A stretch of DNA of 64,000 nucleotides, from NCBI RefSeq assembly GCF_000372825.1, contig NZ_KB910516.1, positions 342,011 to 406,010 of the forward strand, given 5' to 3'. Origin of the DNA: Methylobacterium sp. 77. GTDB taxonomy: Bacteria; Pseudomonadota; Alphaproteobacteria; Rhizobiales; Beijerinckiaceae. This document shows positions 10,586-19,110 of the stretch, piece after piece. The notes beneath the pieces are model-generated. The model did not search any database. It was not told where the DNA came from and saw only the letters and a list, made by a program, of their open reading frames with translations. Within the stretch, counting starts at the first letter, position 1. Each line of letters opens with the position of its first letter. Made by a program: the position numbers and the translations under genes.

Positions 10586-11509
10586 ATGGATGTCCTGATC
10601 CTCGGCGGAGCGGGCCAGGTCGGCACGGAGTTGCAGGCGCACGGGCGCTGGCCCGAGGGCGTCACCCTGTTCGCCCCGGCGCGCTCGGACCTCGACATCA
10701 GCGACGCGGCGTCCATGGCGCGGCTGTTCTCCGAACGCCGTTTCGCGGCCGTGGTGAACGCTGCCGCCTATACGGCCGTGGACAAGGCCGAAACCGACAT
10801 CGTCGAGGCCTGGCGCCTCAATGCCCTCGCGCCCGCCATCCTGGCCGCCGAGACGGCACGCCAGGGCATTCCCGTCGTCCATGTCTCCACCGACTATGTC
10901 TTCGACGGTATCGCGCCGGGCGCCTATGAACCCGATGCGCCGGTGCGTCCCTCGAGCGTCTATGGTGCCAGCAAGGCGGCCGGCGAGATGGCAATCCGGA
11001 CCGCCAACCCGCGCCATGCGATCATCCGCACGGCCTGGGTCGTGAGCCCGCACCGGGCGAACTTCGTCAAGACCATGCTGCGGCTCTCGGGCGAGCGCGA
11101 CGCCCTCGGCGTCGTCGACGACCAGCACGGCTGCCCGACCTCCGCCGCCGACCTCGCCGAAGCGCTGGCCACCATCGCCCTGCGGCTCTCCGGCGACGCG
11201 GCCGCGCCCACGGGGACCCACCATTTCGTCAATGCCGGCGCGACCACCTGGGCCGGCTTCGCGAAAGCCATCGTGGCCGGCTCGGCCGAACGCGGCGGCC
11301 GCGACGTTCCCGTCAACGGGATCCCCACCAGCGCCTACCCGACCCCCGCCAAGCGTCCCGCCCGTTCGGTCCTGTCGACGGCGAGCCTGACACGGGCCTA
11401 CGGACTGACGCCGAGGCCATGGCAGGCCGCGCTCGCCGACATTCTCGATCGGCTGGTCGGTCCCGTGACGACCCAGCCGGCCAATCATTCAGCGGAGACC
11501 CGGTCATGA
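10586..11509 (+). CDS. rfbD: dTDP-4-dehydrorhamnose reductase
   Basis: Last step of dTDP-L-rhamnose synthesis: NAD(P)H-dependent reduction of the 4-keto sugar. 307 residues. N-terminal ILGGAGQVGTEL is the nucleotide-binding loop, VVNAAAYTAVDKAE and VHVSTDYVFDG are RmlD signatures, and YGASKAAGEMA holds Tyr-x3-Lys. The frame is open further upstream, but the ATG at 10586 follows the rfbB stop by 1 bp and gives the family N-terminus. The stop overlaps the rfbA start (ATGA), so translation is probably coupled. Confidence 0.95.
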   Translation: MDVLILGGAGQVGTELQAHGRWPEGVTLFAPARSDLDISDAASMARLFSERRFAAVVNAAAYTAVDKAETDIVEAWRLNALAPAILAAETARQGIPVVHVSTDYVFDGIAPGAYEPDAPVRPSSVYGASKAAGEMAIRTANPRHAIIRTAWVVSPHRANFVKTMLRLSGERDALGVVDDQHGCPTSAADLAEALATIALRLSGDAAAPTGTHHFVNAGATTWAGFAKAIVAGSAERGGRDVPVNGIPTSAYPTPAKRPARSVLSTASLTRAYGLTPRPWQAALADILDRLVGPVTTQPANHSAETRS

Positions 11510-12396
11510 AGGGCATCGTTCTCGCCGGCGGCTCCGGCACGCGACTCCATCCGGCGACGCTGTCGATCAACAAACAGCTGCTCCCCGTCTACGACAAGCC
11601 GATGATCTACTATCCGGTCTCGGTGCTGATGCTCGCCGGCATCCGCGAGATCCTGATCATCTCGAGCCCGGAGCATCTCGGCAATTACGAGCGGCTGTTC
11701 GGCAATGGCGAGCAGTTCGGCCTGTCCTTCAGCTACGCGGTCCAGCCGCGTCCGGAAGGTCTCGCCCAGGCCTTCACCATCGGCCGCGACTTCGTCGGCT
11801 CGGACGACGTGGCCCTCGTGCTGGGTGACAACCTGTTCTTCGGCTCCGGCATGAGCGCCATGTTGAACCGGGCACGCGAACGGAAGAGCGGCGCGACGAT
11901 CTTCGCCTATCACGTCGATCACCCCGAGGCTTACGGCGTGGTGACCCTCGACCGGGAGGGGCGCCCCCTCCGCATCGTCGAGAAACCAGCGGAGCCGGAA
12001 AGCCCCTGGGCCGTGACCGGCCTCTATTTCTACGACAACCGGGTGCTCGACATCGCCGCCGCCGTGAAGCCCTCTTCACGCGGCGAATTGGAGATCACAT
12101 CCGTCAACCAGGCCTATCTCGACCTCGGCGAACTCCACGTGCAGCGGATGTCGCGGGGCTATGCCTGGCTCGATACGGGCACGCATGACAGCCTGCTCGA
12201 AGCGGGGGAGTTCGTGCGCACACTGCAGAACCGGCAGGGCCTGCAGGTCGCGTGCCTCGAGGAGATCGCCTATCTCCAGGGCTTCATCGACAAGGAGCAG
12301 CTGATCGCGCGCGGCAATCTCTTCGCCAAGACCGCCTACGGCCAGAACCTGCTCAAGCTCTCCAAGCTCGATCCGTCGCAGCGCTTCGACGAGTGA
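11506..12396 (+). CDS. rfbA: Glucose-1-phosphate thymidylyltransferase
   Basis: First step of dTDP-L-rhamnose synthesis: joins dTTP and glucose-1-phosphate. 296 residues, normal for RmlA. N-terminal LAGGSGTRLHPATLSINKQL contains the nucleotide-binding G-x-G-T-R-L and the catalytic-site Lys in DKPMIYYP. LGDNLFFG and EKPAEPESPWAVTGLYFYD are further signatures. The start overlaps the rfbD stop by 4 bp. Last gene of the operon; the next gene is convergent. Confidence 0.96.
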   Translation: MKGIVLAGGSGTRLHPATLSINKQLLPVYDKPMIYYPVSVLMLAGIREILIISSPEHLGNYERLFGNGEQFGLSFSYAVQPRPEGLAQAFTIGRDFVGSDDVALVLGDNLFFGSGMSAMLNRARERKSGATIFAYHVDHPEAYGVVTLDREGRPLRIVEKPAEPESPWAVTGLYFYDNRVLDIAAAVKPSSRGELEITSVNQAYLDLGELHVQRMSRGYAWLDTGTHDSLLEAGEFVRTLQNRQGLQVACLEEIAYLQGFIDKEQLIARGNLFAKTAYGQNLLKLSKLDPSQRFDE

Positions 12397-12405
12397 CCTG
12401 CCCGC

Positions 12406-12978
12406 CTAGGCTTCGCCCCGGGCCAGGATCGCCCCGGTATAGGTCTCGCTGACCTCGCAGATCGGACGCCCGGACCGATCCGACAGGATTGCCTGGATCG
12501 CGAAGATGCGGTCAGAGGGTCCCGGAACGCCGCGCGTTCTCGCATCCGACCACAGCCGCTCGACGCGCAGGTTACGCCGCGTCGGCGACAGGTGGTGGAC
12601 CACCCTGCCGAAAGGGACGTCGGTCGCGTCCAGCAACCGATTCATCTCCGTCGTCAGCCGGGCCGGCACGTACCAGTTCTCGGCCTCGGACAGGATGTGG
12701 ACGCCGCAGCTCAAACTCACATGCCGGTAACGGATGGTTTCGCCCGGCATCAGCTTCAGATGCGCGGTCTGAGCCGCACTCGCCTGTCTGTCGGGACCGG
12801 CGACCCGCTTGGCCGCGAGGCGGGGCTCTCTGGCGAGCAGGCGCTCCCCGCACCAGACCTCCAGGATGGCGGTGGCGCTGTCGCCGCTCAGCAGCCGGGT
12901 GGTCAGCGCCTCGATCAACATCTCGGCATCGGAGGCGGATGGTGACGCGACGGCTAAGGGTGCGGCGGGAAAGCTCAT
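12406..12978 (-). CDS. Chorismate-lyase-like protein (UbiC/UTRA fold)
   Basis: A 190-residue soluble protein. The stretch ENWYVPARLTTEMNRLLDATD followed by VPFGRVV resembles the chorismate pyruvate-lyase-like family (the DUF98/UbiC fold), in which an Arg before the central sheet and a PFGR/PLGR loop hold the product. EVWCGERLLAREPRLAAKRV and YRHVSLSCG fit the N-terminal strands. In ubiquinone-making bacteria such an enzyme releases 4-hydroxybenzoate from chorismate, but family membership here is judged by eye and the substrate is unproven. It converges with rfbA, 9 bp apart. Confidence 0.45.
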   Translation of the reverse strand: MSFPAAPLAVASPSASDAEMLIEALTTRLLSGDSATAILEVWCGERLLAREPRLAAKRVAGPDRQASAAQTAHLKLMPGETIRYRHVSLSCGVHILSEAENWYVPARLTTEMNRLLDATDVPFGRVVHHLSPTRRNLRVERLWSDARTRGVPGPSDRIFAIQAILSDRSGRPICEVSETYTGAILARGEA

Positions 12979-13310
12979 GGCCTCGGATTATCACGCCGTT
13001 GATGACGGCACACGCCGTCGTCGGTCCCTCGGCCATGCACGCCGCGCACCACCACCTTTACGGCGGGAATGTCAGATCGATCCCGAGCGCCGGGCCTCAT
13101 GTCGGCGACCCTTCCGACATCCGCGCGCGCTGACCTGAGAAGGGCATCGGGGACTGACTCGAACTCGTCTCCGAACTCTGTGTGGACCACCGGCGACATG
13201 TATCCGACGCACGTCCATTTGAATTGACCGGGCTTCGCGGGACATCGTACTTCGACATCAATATTCAAGAACGATTCCATCAGCTTAATTTATTCGATAG
13301 CGGGGCTGCA
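12979..13310. other. 332-bp gap before the RTX-type gene
   Basis: No gene was found. The last 60 bp (about 13250-13305) are clearly more A+T-rich than the surroundings and probably hold the promoter of the repeat protein gene. The frame of that gene is open upstream to 13182, but that part lacks the repeat pattern. Confidence 0.4.
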
Positions 13311-15428
13311 ATGTCGGTGGTCGACCTCACGTCCAATAGCGATACCTACGTCAATCCCCTCGGTCGCAGCGACACGATCAACGGACTGGCCGGTGACGAC
13401 CTGATTTCCGGCAGCGACGGAAACGATACGATCAACGGCGGCATCGGAACCGACTTTGCCAATTACGCGACCGATTTCGATCGGAATGGGACAGGCGGAA
13501 TCATCGTCAACCTCGCCACGGGCAAGGCGACCGACGGGTTCGGCAATACCGATACCCTGATCAGCATCGAAGGCGCGATGGGGTCGAGACTCGCGGACCG
13601 GCTCACGGGCGGCAATGTTCTGAACGACGGCTCCGGCGAATACTTCTACGGCCTCGGCGGCAAGGACGTCATCGATGGCGGCAGTGGCTACGACGAGGTC
13701 CGCTACGACAAGGACGCGGCCTTCGGAGGAATGAACGGCGTCACCGTCAACCTCACCACGGGCAAGGCCGTCGATGGCTTCGGGACTGTCGATGTCCTGC
13801 GCAACATCGAAGCCGTGCGCGGGACCGCCTTCGTCGACAGGCTTTCCGGCGGCGATACCGTCGATAACGGCGGGAGCCAGTTCTTCGTCGGTCTGGCTGG
13901 AAAAGACGTGATCGACGGCGGCGCCGGTTACGACGAGGTGCGCTACGACAAGGATGCCGGTTTCGGCGGGACAAGCGGCGTGACCGTCAATTTCGCGACC
14001 GGCAAGGCGGTCGATGGTTTCGGCGACACCGATACGTTGAAGAACGTCGAAGCCGTTCGAGGAACGCAGTTCGCCGACCACTTCATCGGCGGCAATCAAG
14101 CGAGCGACATTTTCGGCGAGTATTTCTACGGGCTCGGCGGCAACGACGTCATCGACGGCGGCACGGGCTATGACGAAGTCCGCTACGACAAGGACGCCCA
14201 GTTCGGCGGGACGCGCGGCGTCGTCGTCGATCTGTCCGCGGGAACGGCGACGGACGGTTTCGGCGCCACCGATACGCTGAGCAACATCGAGGGCGTGCGC
14301 GGGACGCAGTTTGCCGACAGACTCCACGGCAACGAGGATAACGATCGGAGTTTCGACAGTCTGTACGGCCTTGCCGGTGACGACACCCTCGATGGCGGGG
14401 GCGGTAACGACGTGGCCCGATACGACAAGGATGCGCAGTTCGGCGGCACGCAGGGCGTTACGGTCAACCTGGCACAGGGAACCGCCACGGATGGCTTCGG
14501 CAACCATGATACCCTGATCAGCATCGAGGCCGTGCGTGGGACGCAGTACGCCGACACGCTCACGGGCGGAAACACGGCGAGTGCGGCCTACGAAGCATTC
14601 TATGGTCTTGCCGGCAACGACACGATCAATGGCGGCGGCGGTTTCGACGAGGTCCGCTACGACCGGGACGCCTTGAGTGGCGGCACCCACGGCGTCGTGG
14701 TGAATCTGACGACCGGCACAGCCACGGACGGGTTCGGCAACACCGACACGCTGACGGGGATCGAGGCCGTGGTCGGCACGGATTCCAACGATACCCTGAC
14801 CGGAAGCAGTGCGGCGAATCGATTCTCGGGCCATGCCGGGAATGATACGATCGACGGCGGGGCCGGCGTCGATACGTTGGACTTCCGCAACGACGATCTC
14901 TTCGGCGCGACCCATGGTGCCATCGTCGATCTGGCGGCGGGCACGGCCACCGACACGTCCAGCGGTGCCGACACCCTGACCTCGATCGAATCCGTGGTCG
15001 GCTCGGTATTCGCCGATACGATGTCCGGCAGCGCGAGCGCGAATACCTTGACAGGTGGGGCCGGCGCCGACTGGCTCGACGGCCGTACCGGCAAGGATGT
15101 CCTGACCGGCGGCACCGGCAGCGACACTTTCCATTTCAGCACGGCCTTCACCAGCACCAACGTGGATCAAATCACCGATTTCGAGACAATCGACGTGATC
15201 GAGATCGCGCAGGCGATTGCGACGGCCTTGCCGGTGGGCACGCTGGCCGCAGCGGCATTCAAGGACGTGTCCACGGGCGCGGTGGATACCACCGACCGCA
15301 TCCTCTACGACAAGGATACCGGCACCTTGTCCTACGACAAGGATGGCAGCGGCAGCGCCAAGGCTGTCGTCTTCGCCGTTCTCGACCATCCGATCGCGCT
15401 GACGAATCTCGACTTCCACATCGTCTGA
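13311..15428 (+). CDS. RTX-type calcium-binding repeat protein, probable type I secretion substrate
   Basis: A 705-residue acidic protein without a signal peptide. The N-terminus has a short RTX block (NGLAGDDLISGSDGNDTINGG). It is followed by about six imperfect repeats of 79-80 residues (237-240 bp), each with a YDEVRYDKDAxFGG core, VTVNLxTGxAxDGFG, DTLxxIEAVRGT and a half RTX nonapeptide (FYGLxGxDxIDGG). A seventh, more diverged copy follows. The C-terminus (TGGTGSDTFHFST, then DRILYDKDTGTLSYDKDGSG and LTNLDFHIV) is the serralysin-like end common in type I secreted RTX proteins. It should fold into calcium-bound beta rolls outside the cell. No T1SS genes are adjacent. A catalytic domain is absent, so an adhesin or surface-layer role is possible. 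Confidence 0.8.
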   Translation: MSVVDLTSNSDTYVNPLGRSDTINGLAGDDLISGSDGNDTINGGIGTDFANYATDFDRNGTGGIIVNLATGKATDGFGNTDTLISIEGAMGSRLADRLTGGNVLNDGSGEYFYGLGGKDVIDGGSGYDEVRYDKDAAFGGMNGVTVNLTTGKAVDGFGTVDVLRNIEAVRGTAFVDRLSGGDTVDNGGSQFFVGLAGKDVIDGGAGYDEVRYDKDAGFGGTSGVTVNFATGKAVDGFGDTDTLKNVEAVRGTQFADHFIGGNQASDIFGEYFYGLGGNDVIDGGTGYDEVRYDKDAQFGGTRGVVVDLSAGTATDGFGATDTLSNIEGVRGTQFADRLHGNEDNDRSFDSLYGLAGDDTLDGGGGNDVARYDKDAQFGGTQGVTVNLAQGTATDGFGNHDTLISIEAVRGTQYADTLTGGNTASAAYEAFYGLAGNDTINGGGGFDEVRYDRDALSGGTHGVVVNLTTGTATDGFGNTDTLTGIEAVVGTDSNDTLTGSSAANRFSGHAGNDTIDGGAGVDTLDFRNDDLFGATHGAIVDLAAGTATDTSSGADTLTSIESVVGSVFADTMSGSASANTLTGGAGADWLDGRTGKDVLTGGTGSDTFHFSTAFTSTNVDQITDFETIDVIEIAQAIATALPVGTLAAAAFKDVSTGAVDTTDRILYDKDTGTLSYDKDGSGSAKAVVFAVLDHPIALTNLDFHIV

Positions 15429-15439
15429 CGAGGATGTCC

Positions 15440-15461
15440 GGCGCGGCGGATCTGCCGCGCC
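15440..15461 (+). terminator. Hairpin after the RTX-type gene
   Basis: An 8-bp perfect stem GGCGCGGC / GCCGCGCC with a 6-nt loop, 12 bp after the stop codon. No T run follows, so it is a weak or factor-assisted terminator at best. Confidence 0.4.
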
Positions 15462-15564
15462 GCGCGAGCACCGCGGCGCAATAGGCTGTGTGCCTGCAAC
15501 GCGGCGGCATGCCGTGGAGGACGTTCGGGAGCGCCCTGTCCGGGCGTCGTGCAGGATGAGCGAA

Positions 15565-15640
15565 TGGTGGAGCCTAACGGGATCGAACCGATGACCTCTT
15601 CCATGCCATGGAAGCGCTCTCCCAGCTGAGCTAAGGCCCC
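15565..15640 (-). tRNA. tRNA-Ala (GGC), copy 2
   Basis: A 76-nt tRNA read on the minus strand, beginning GGGGCCTTAGC and ending GCTCCACCA, with CCA encoded. The acceptor stem pairs GGGGCCT with AGGCTCC (one G-T). The anticodon stem CTTCC/GGAAG closes loop ATGGCAT, giving anticodon GGC. The T arm has GGTTCGATCC. Identical in sequence to the copy 133 bp away and transcribed after it. Confidence 0.97.
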
Positions 15641-15773
15641 ACATTCCGGGACAACCGCGACATCGTCTCGCGATCGTCGTCATCGCCGGTGAGTGTCACC
15701 GCGATATCGTGCCGATCCGAATCGACGCCGCCCGACCATGGGTCGGCATCCGCGTCACGGATCGTAAAAGAAA

Positions 15774-15849
15774 TGGTGGAGCCTAACGGGATCGAACCGA
15801 TGACCTCTTCCATGCCATGGAAGCGCTCTCCCAGCTGAGCTAAGGCCCC
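15774..15849 (-). tRNA. tRNA-Ala (GGC), copy 1
   Basis: A 76-nt tRNA on the minus strand, identical base for base to the gene at 15565-15640, with anticodon GGC and an encoded CCA end. The 133 bp between the copies contain no other tRNA. The pair is probably co-transcribed and arose by tandem duplication. Confidence 0.97.
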
Positions 15850-16029
15850 ACTTCTGGGACCACCGCAAAAACCCTCGCGGTGGTCGTTCCGACCGGCCTG
15901 CCTTTCGGCGTCCGGCGGAGGCGGTTCTATATTCGGGCGCTTGCCCGGACTCAAGCCCCTAATCGCATTCGCCGCGTAGATTTTTGCGGCATCCGCGTTC
16001 GGAGCTGGGACGCGCGCCGAGGACGGGCC

Positions 16030-16419
16030 TCAGCTTTCCTCGTCGTTCTCGATGTCGCCGTCGATGAGATCGGCCACGTCGTCGTCACCGGCATCCTCCT
16101 CTTCGAGGAAGGTGTCGTCGCCATCGTTCGAATCGGTGTCGTCGTCGCTGGTCGTGGTATCCGCCTCGTCCTCGGCGGCCTCGACCTCGTCGAGGGACAC
16201 GATCTCGGGACCGCCCTTCTCGGCGTCCGTATCCTCGTCGTCGTCAGCCGGAACGGCTGCGGCGCGAGCGGCCAGTGCGGGAGCCGCGACACGGGATGTC
16301 GTGGCGGCCTGATAGATCGTCCCACATTTCGGGCAGGTCGCCGGATCCTTGTCGAGATCGTAGAATTTCGCGCCGCAGCTCATGCATTGACGCTTCAAGC
16401 CGAGTTCCGGTCTGGCCAC
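16030..16419 (-). CDS. FYDLN-acid domain protein (TIGR02300 family)
   Basis: A 129-residue protein of a family found in alphaproteobacteria. The N-terminal half is a small zinc-ribbon-like domain with CMSCGAKFYDLDKDPATCPKCG, two CxxC pairs around the FYDL signature. The rest is a long, very acidic, low-complexity tail of Asp and Glu. The start is a GTG with AGAGG seven bases upstream. Family function is unknown; the zinc ribbon plus acidic tail suggests binding to a basic partner, which is inference. It lies upstream of the tRNA-Ala pair on the same strand. Confidence 0.88.
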   Translation of the reverse strand: MARPELGLKRQCMSCGAKFYDLDKDPATCPKCGTIYQAATTSRVAAPALAARAAAVPADDDEDTDAEKGGPEIVSLDEVEAAEDEADTTTSDDDTDSNDGDDTFLEEEDAGDDDVADLIDGDIENDEES

Positions 16420-16631
16420 GGGCGAACCTCTGATAGGGATTTGGGAGAGGCGCCCCGTTAGTCGGGTGAAACCGTCCTGTCAAATGCTCTCGTCGCGTTG
16501 ATCGGCCTTGTTCGACCTCGGACTTATCCGAACTCAACCGCTCCGGGGGCCCGCCGGGTCGGATGACGCAAGCCCGCGTGCATGGTAACCGGCCCCATGA
16601 CGTCGTAGCCGGCTGAATGGCCGGCCTCTGA

Positions 16632-18020
<1,389 letters not shown>

Positions 18021-18025
18021 GCCTC

Positions 18026-18658
18026 ATGCCGATGGTCATCGCGATCGACGGGCCCGCCGCCTCGGGCAAGGGCACCCTCGCCAAGCGGCTCGCCGCGCAT
18101 TACGGGCTGCCGCATCTCGATACCGGGCTGCTCTACCGGGCGGTGGCGCTCACCGTGATCGATGCCGGCTGCAACCTCGACGATCACGCCGCCGCGGCGC
18201 GGGCGGCCGCGACCCTGATCGTCGATCGTCTCGCCGACCCGCGCCTGCGCGAGCGGGCGATGGGAGACGCGGCCTCCCGCATCTCGTCGATCCCGGCGGT
18301 GCGGGCCGCCTTGCTCGCGTGGCAGCAGCGCTTTGCCGGGGGCGCCAGCGGCGCCGTCCTCGATGGACGCGACATCGGCACGGTGGTGTGTCCGCAGGCC
18401 CAGGTGAAGCTGTTCATCACCGCCGCAGCCGAGGAGCGCGCCCGTCGCCGTCACCTCGAACTCATGCGGCGCGGAGAGCCGACGAGCCTCGGCGCGATCC
18501 TCTCCGACATCGTCGCCCGCGATGCCCGCGACGCGCAACGCTCGACGGCCCCCCTGAAGGCCGCAGCCGACGCCGTGGTGCTCGACACCACCGCCCTCGA
18601 TCCCGATGAGGCCTTCGAGGCGGCCCGCGCCGTGGTGGACCGGGCGCGGGTGCACTGA
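18026..18658 (+). CDS. cmk: Cytidylate kinase
   Basis: Phosphorylates CMP and dCMP to the diphosphates. About 210 residues. N-terminal IAIDGPAASGKGTLAKRLA is the P-loop, GLPHLDTGLLYR the substrate motif, and LDGRDIGTVVCPQA another Cmk signature. The lid region has EERARRRHLEL. A GTG at 18017, overlapping the aroA stop, and ATGs at 18026 and 18032 are all possible starts; 18026 is a compromise. The aroA-cmk order is common in alphaproteobacteria, where rpsA often follows; here rpsA does not. Confidence 0.95.
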   Translation: MPMVIAIDGPAASGKGTLAKRLAAHYGLPHLDTGLLYRAVALTVIDAGCNLDDHAAAARAAATLIVDRLADPRLRERAMGDAASRISSIPAVRAALLAWQQRFAGGASGAVLDGRDIGTVVCPQAQVKLFITAAAEERARRRHLELMRRGEPTSLGAILSDIVARDARDAQRSTAPLKAAADAVVLDTTALDPDEAFEAARAVVDRARVH

Positions 18659-18666
18659 CACCCGGC

Positions 18667-19110
18667 TCAGGGCGCGGGCTCCGCTCCGTAGCGGTTCCAC
18701 CCCGCCGTGCCCCGATATCCGAGGGTCTCGATCAGGAACCACAGGCTGAACCCGGTCAGCGCCAGCGTCGCCACGATCACCGCCACCGGATAGGCATCGG
18801 CGAACGTCTCGATCGGCGCGAAGCCGGCCAGCGTCGCCAGCGTGTTGGGCAGCAGCCACCACCCCGTCCGGTCCCGGTCGTGCAGGCGGCGGATCGTGGC
18901 CGCAACGGCGAGCGCGCCGGTCGCGACGATGGCGATGGCGAGAATCATCAGTGCCGCGAACCGGACATCCAGCGAGGCCGCCAGGATCGAAAGGCTGCCC
19001 AGGCCGACGAAGGCCAGCAAGATCCGGATGAGACGGCGATTGTAGGCGGAGCGGGACATCCTGCCGCGCGGATCGAGGATCGCGCCGAGCCCGGCAAGCT
19101 TCTTGATCAT
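18667..19110 (-). CDS. DUF805 membrane protein
   Basis: A 147-residue inner-membrane protein. DPRGRMSRSAYNRRLIRILLAF is the typical DUF805 entry. Four hydrophobic segments follow, with the conserved RRLHDRDRTGWWLL between the second and third. The ATG at 19110 overlaps the stop of hrpB (ATGA), so the two form an operon with translational coupling. Family function is unknown. Confidence 0.85.
   Translation of the reverse strand: MIKKLAGLGAILDPRGRMSRSAYNRRLIRILLAFVGLGSLSILAASLDVRFAALMILAIAIVATGALAVAATIRRLHDRDRTGWWLLPNTLATLAGFAPIETFADAYPVAVIVATLALTGFSLWFLIETLGYRGTAGWNRYGAEPAP

Noticed and set aside
13311..15428. CRISPR-like or satellite repeat array
   Set aside because: The 240-bp periodicity is in frame, diverges at third positions and encodes RTX modules; it is protein repeat structure.
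13290..15683. A 797-codon open frame antisense to the RTX-type gene, running through the first tRNA-Ala
   Set aside because: It mirrors the repeats of the sense gene, crosses a tRNA gene and has no recognisable domain.
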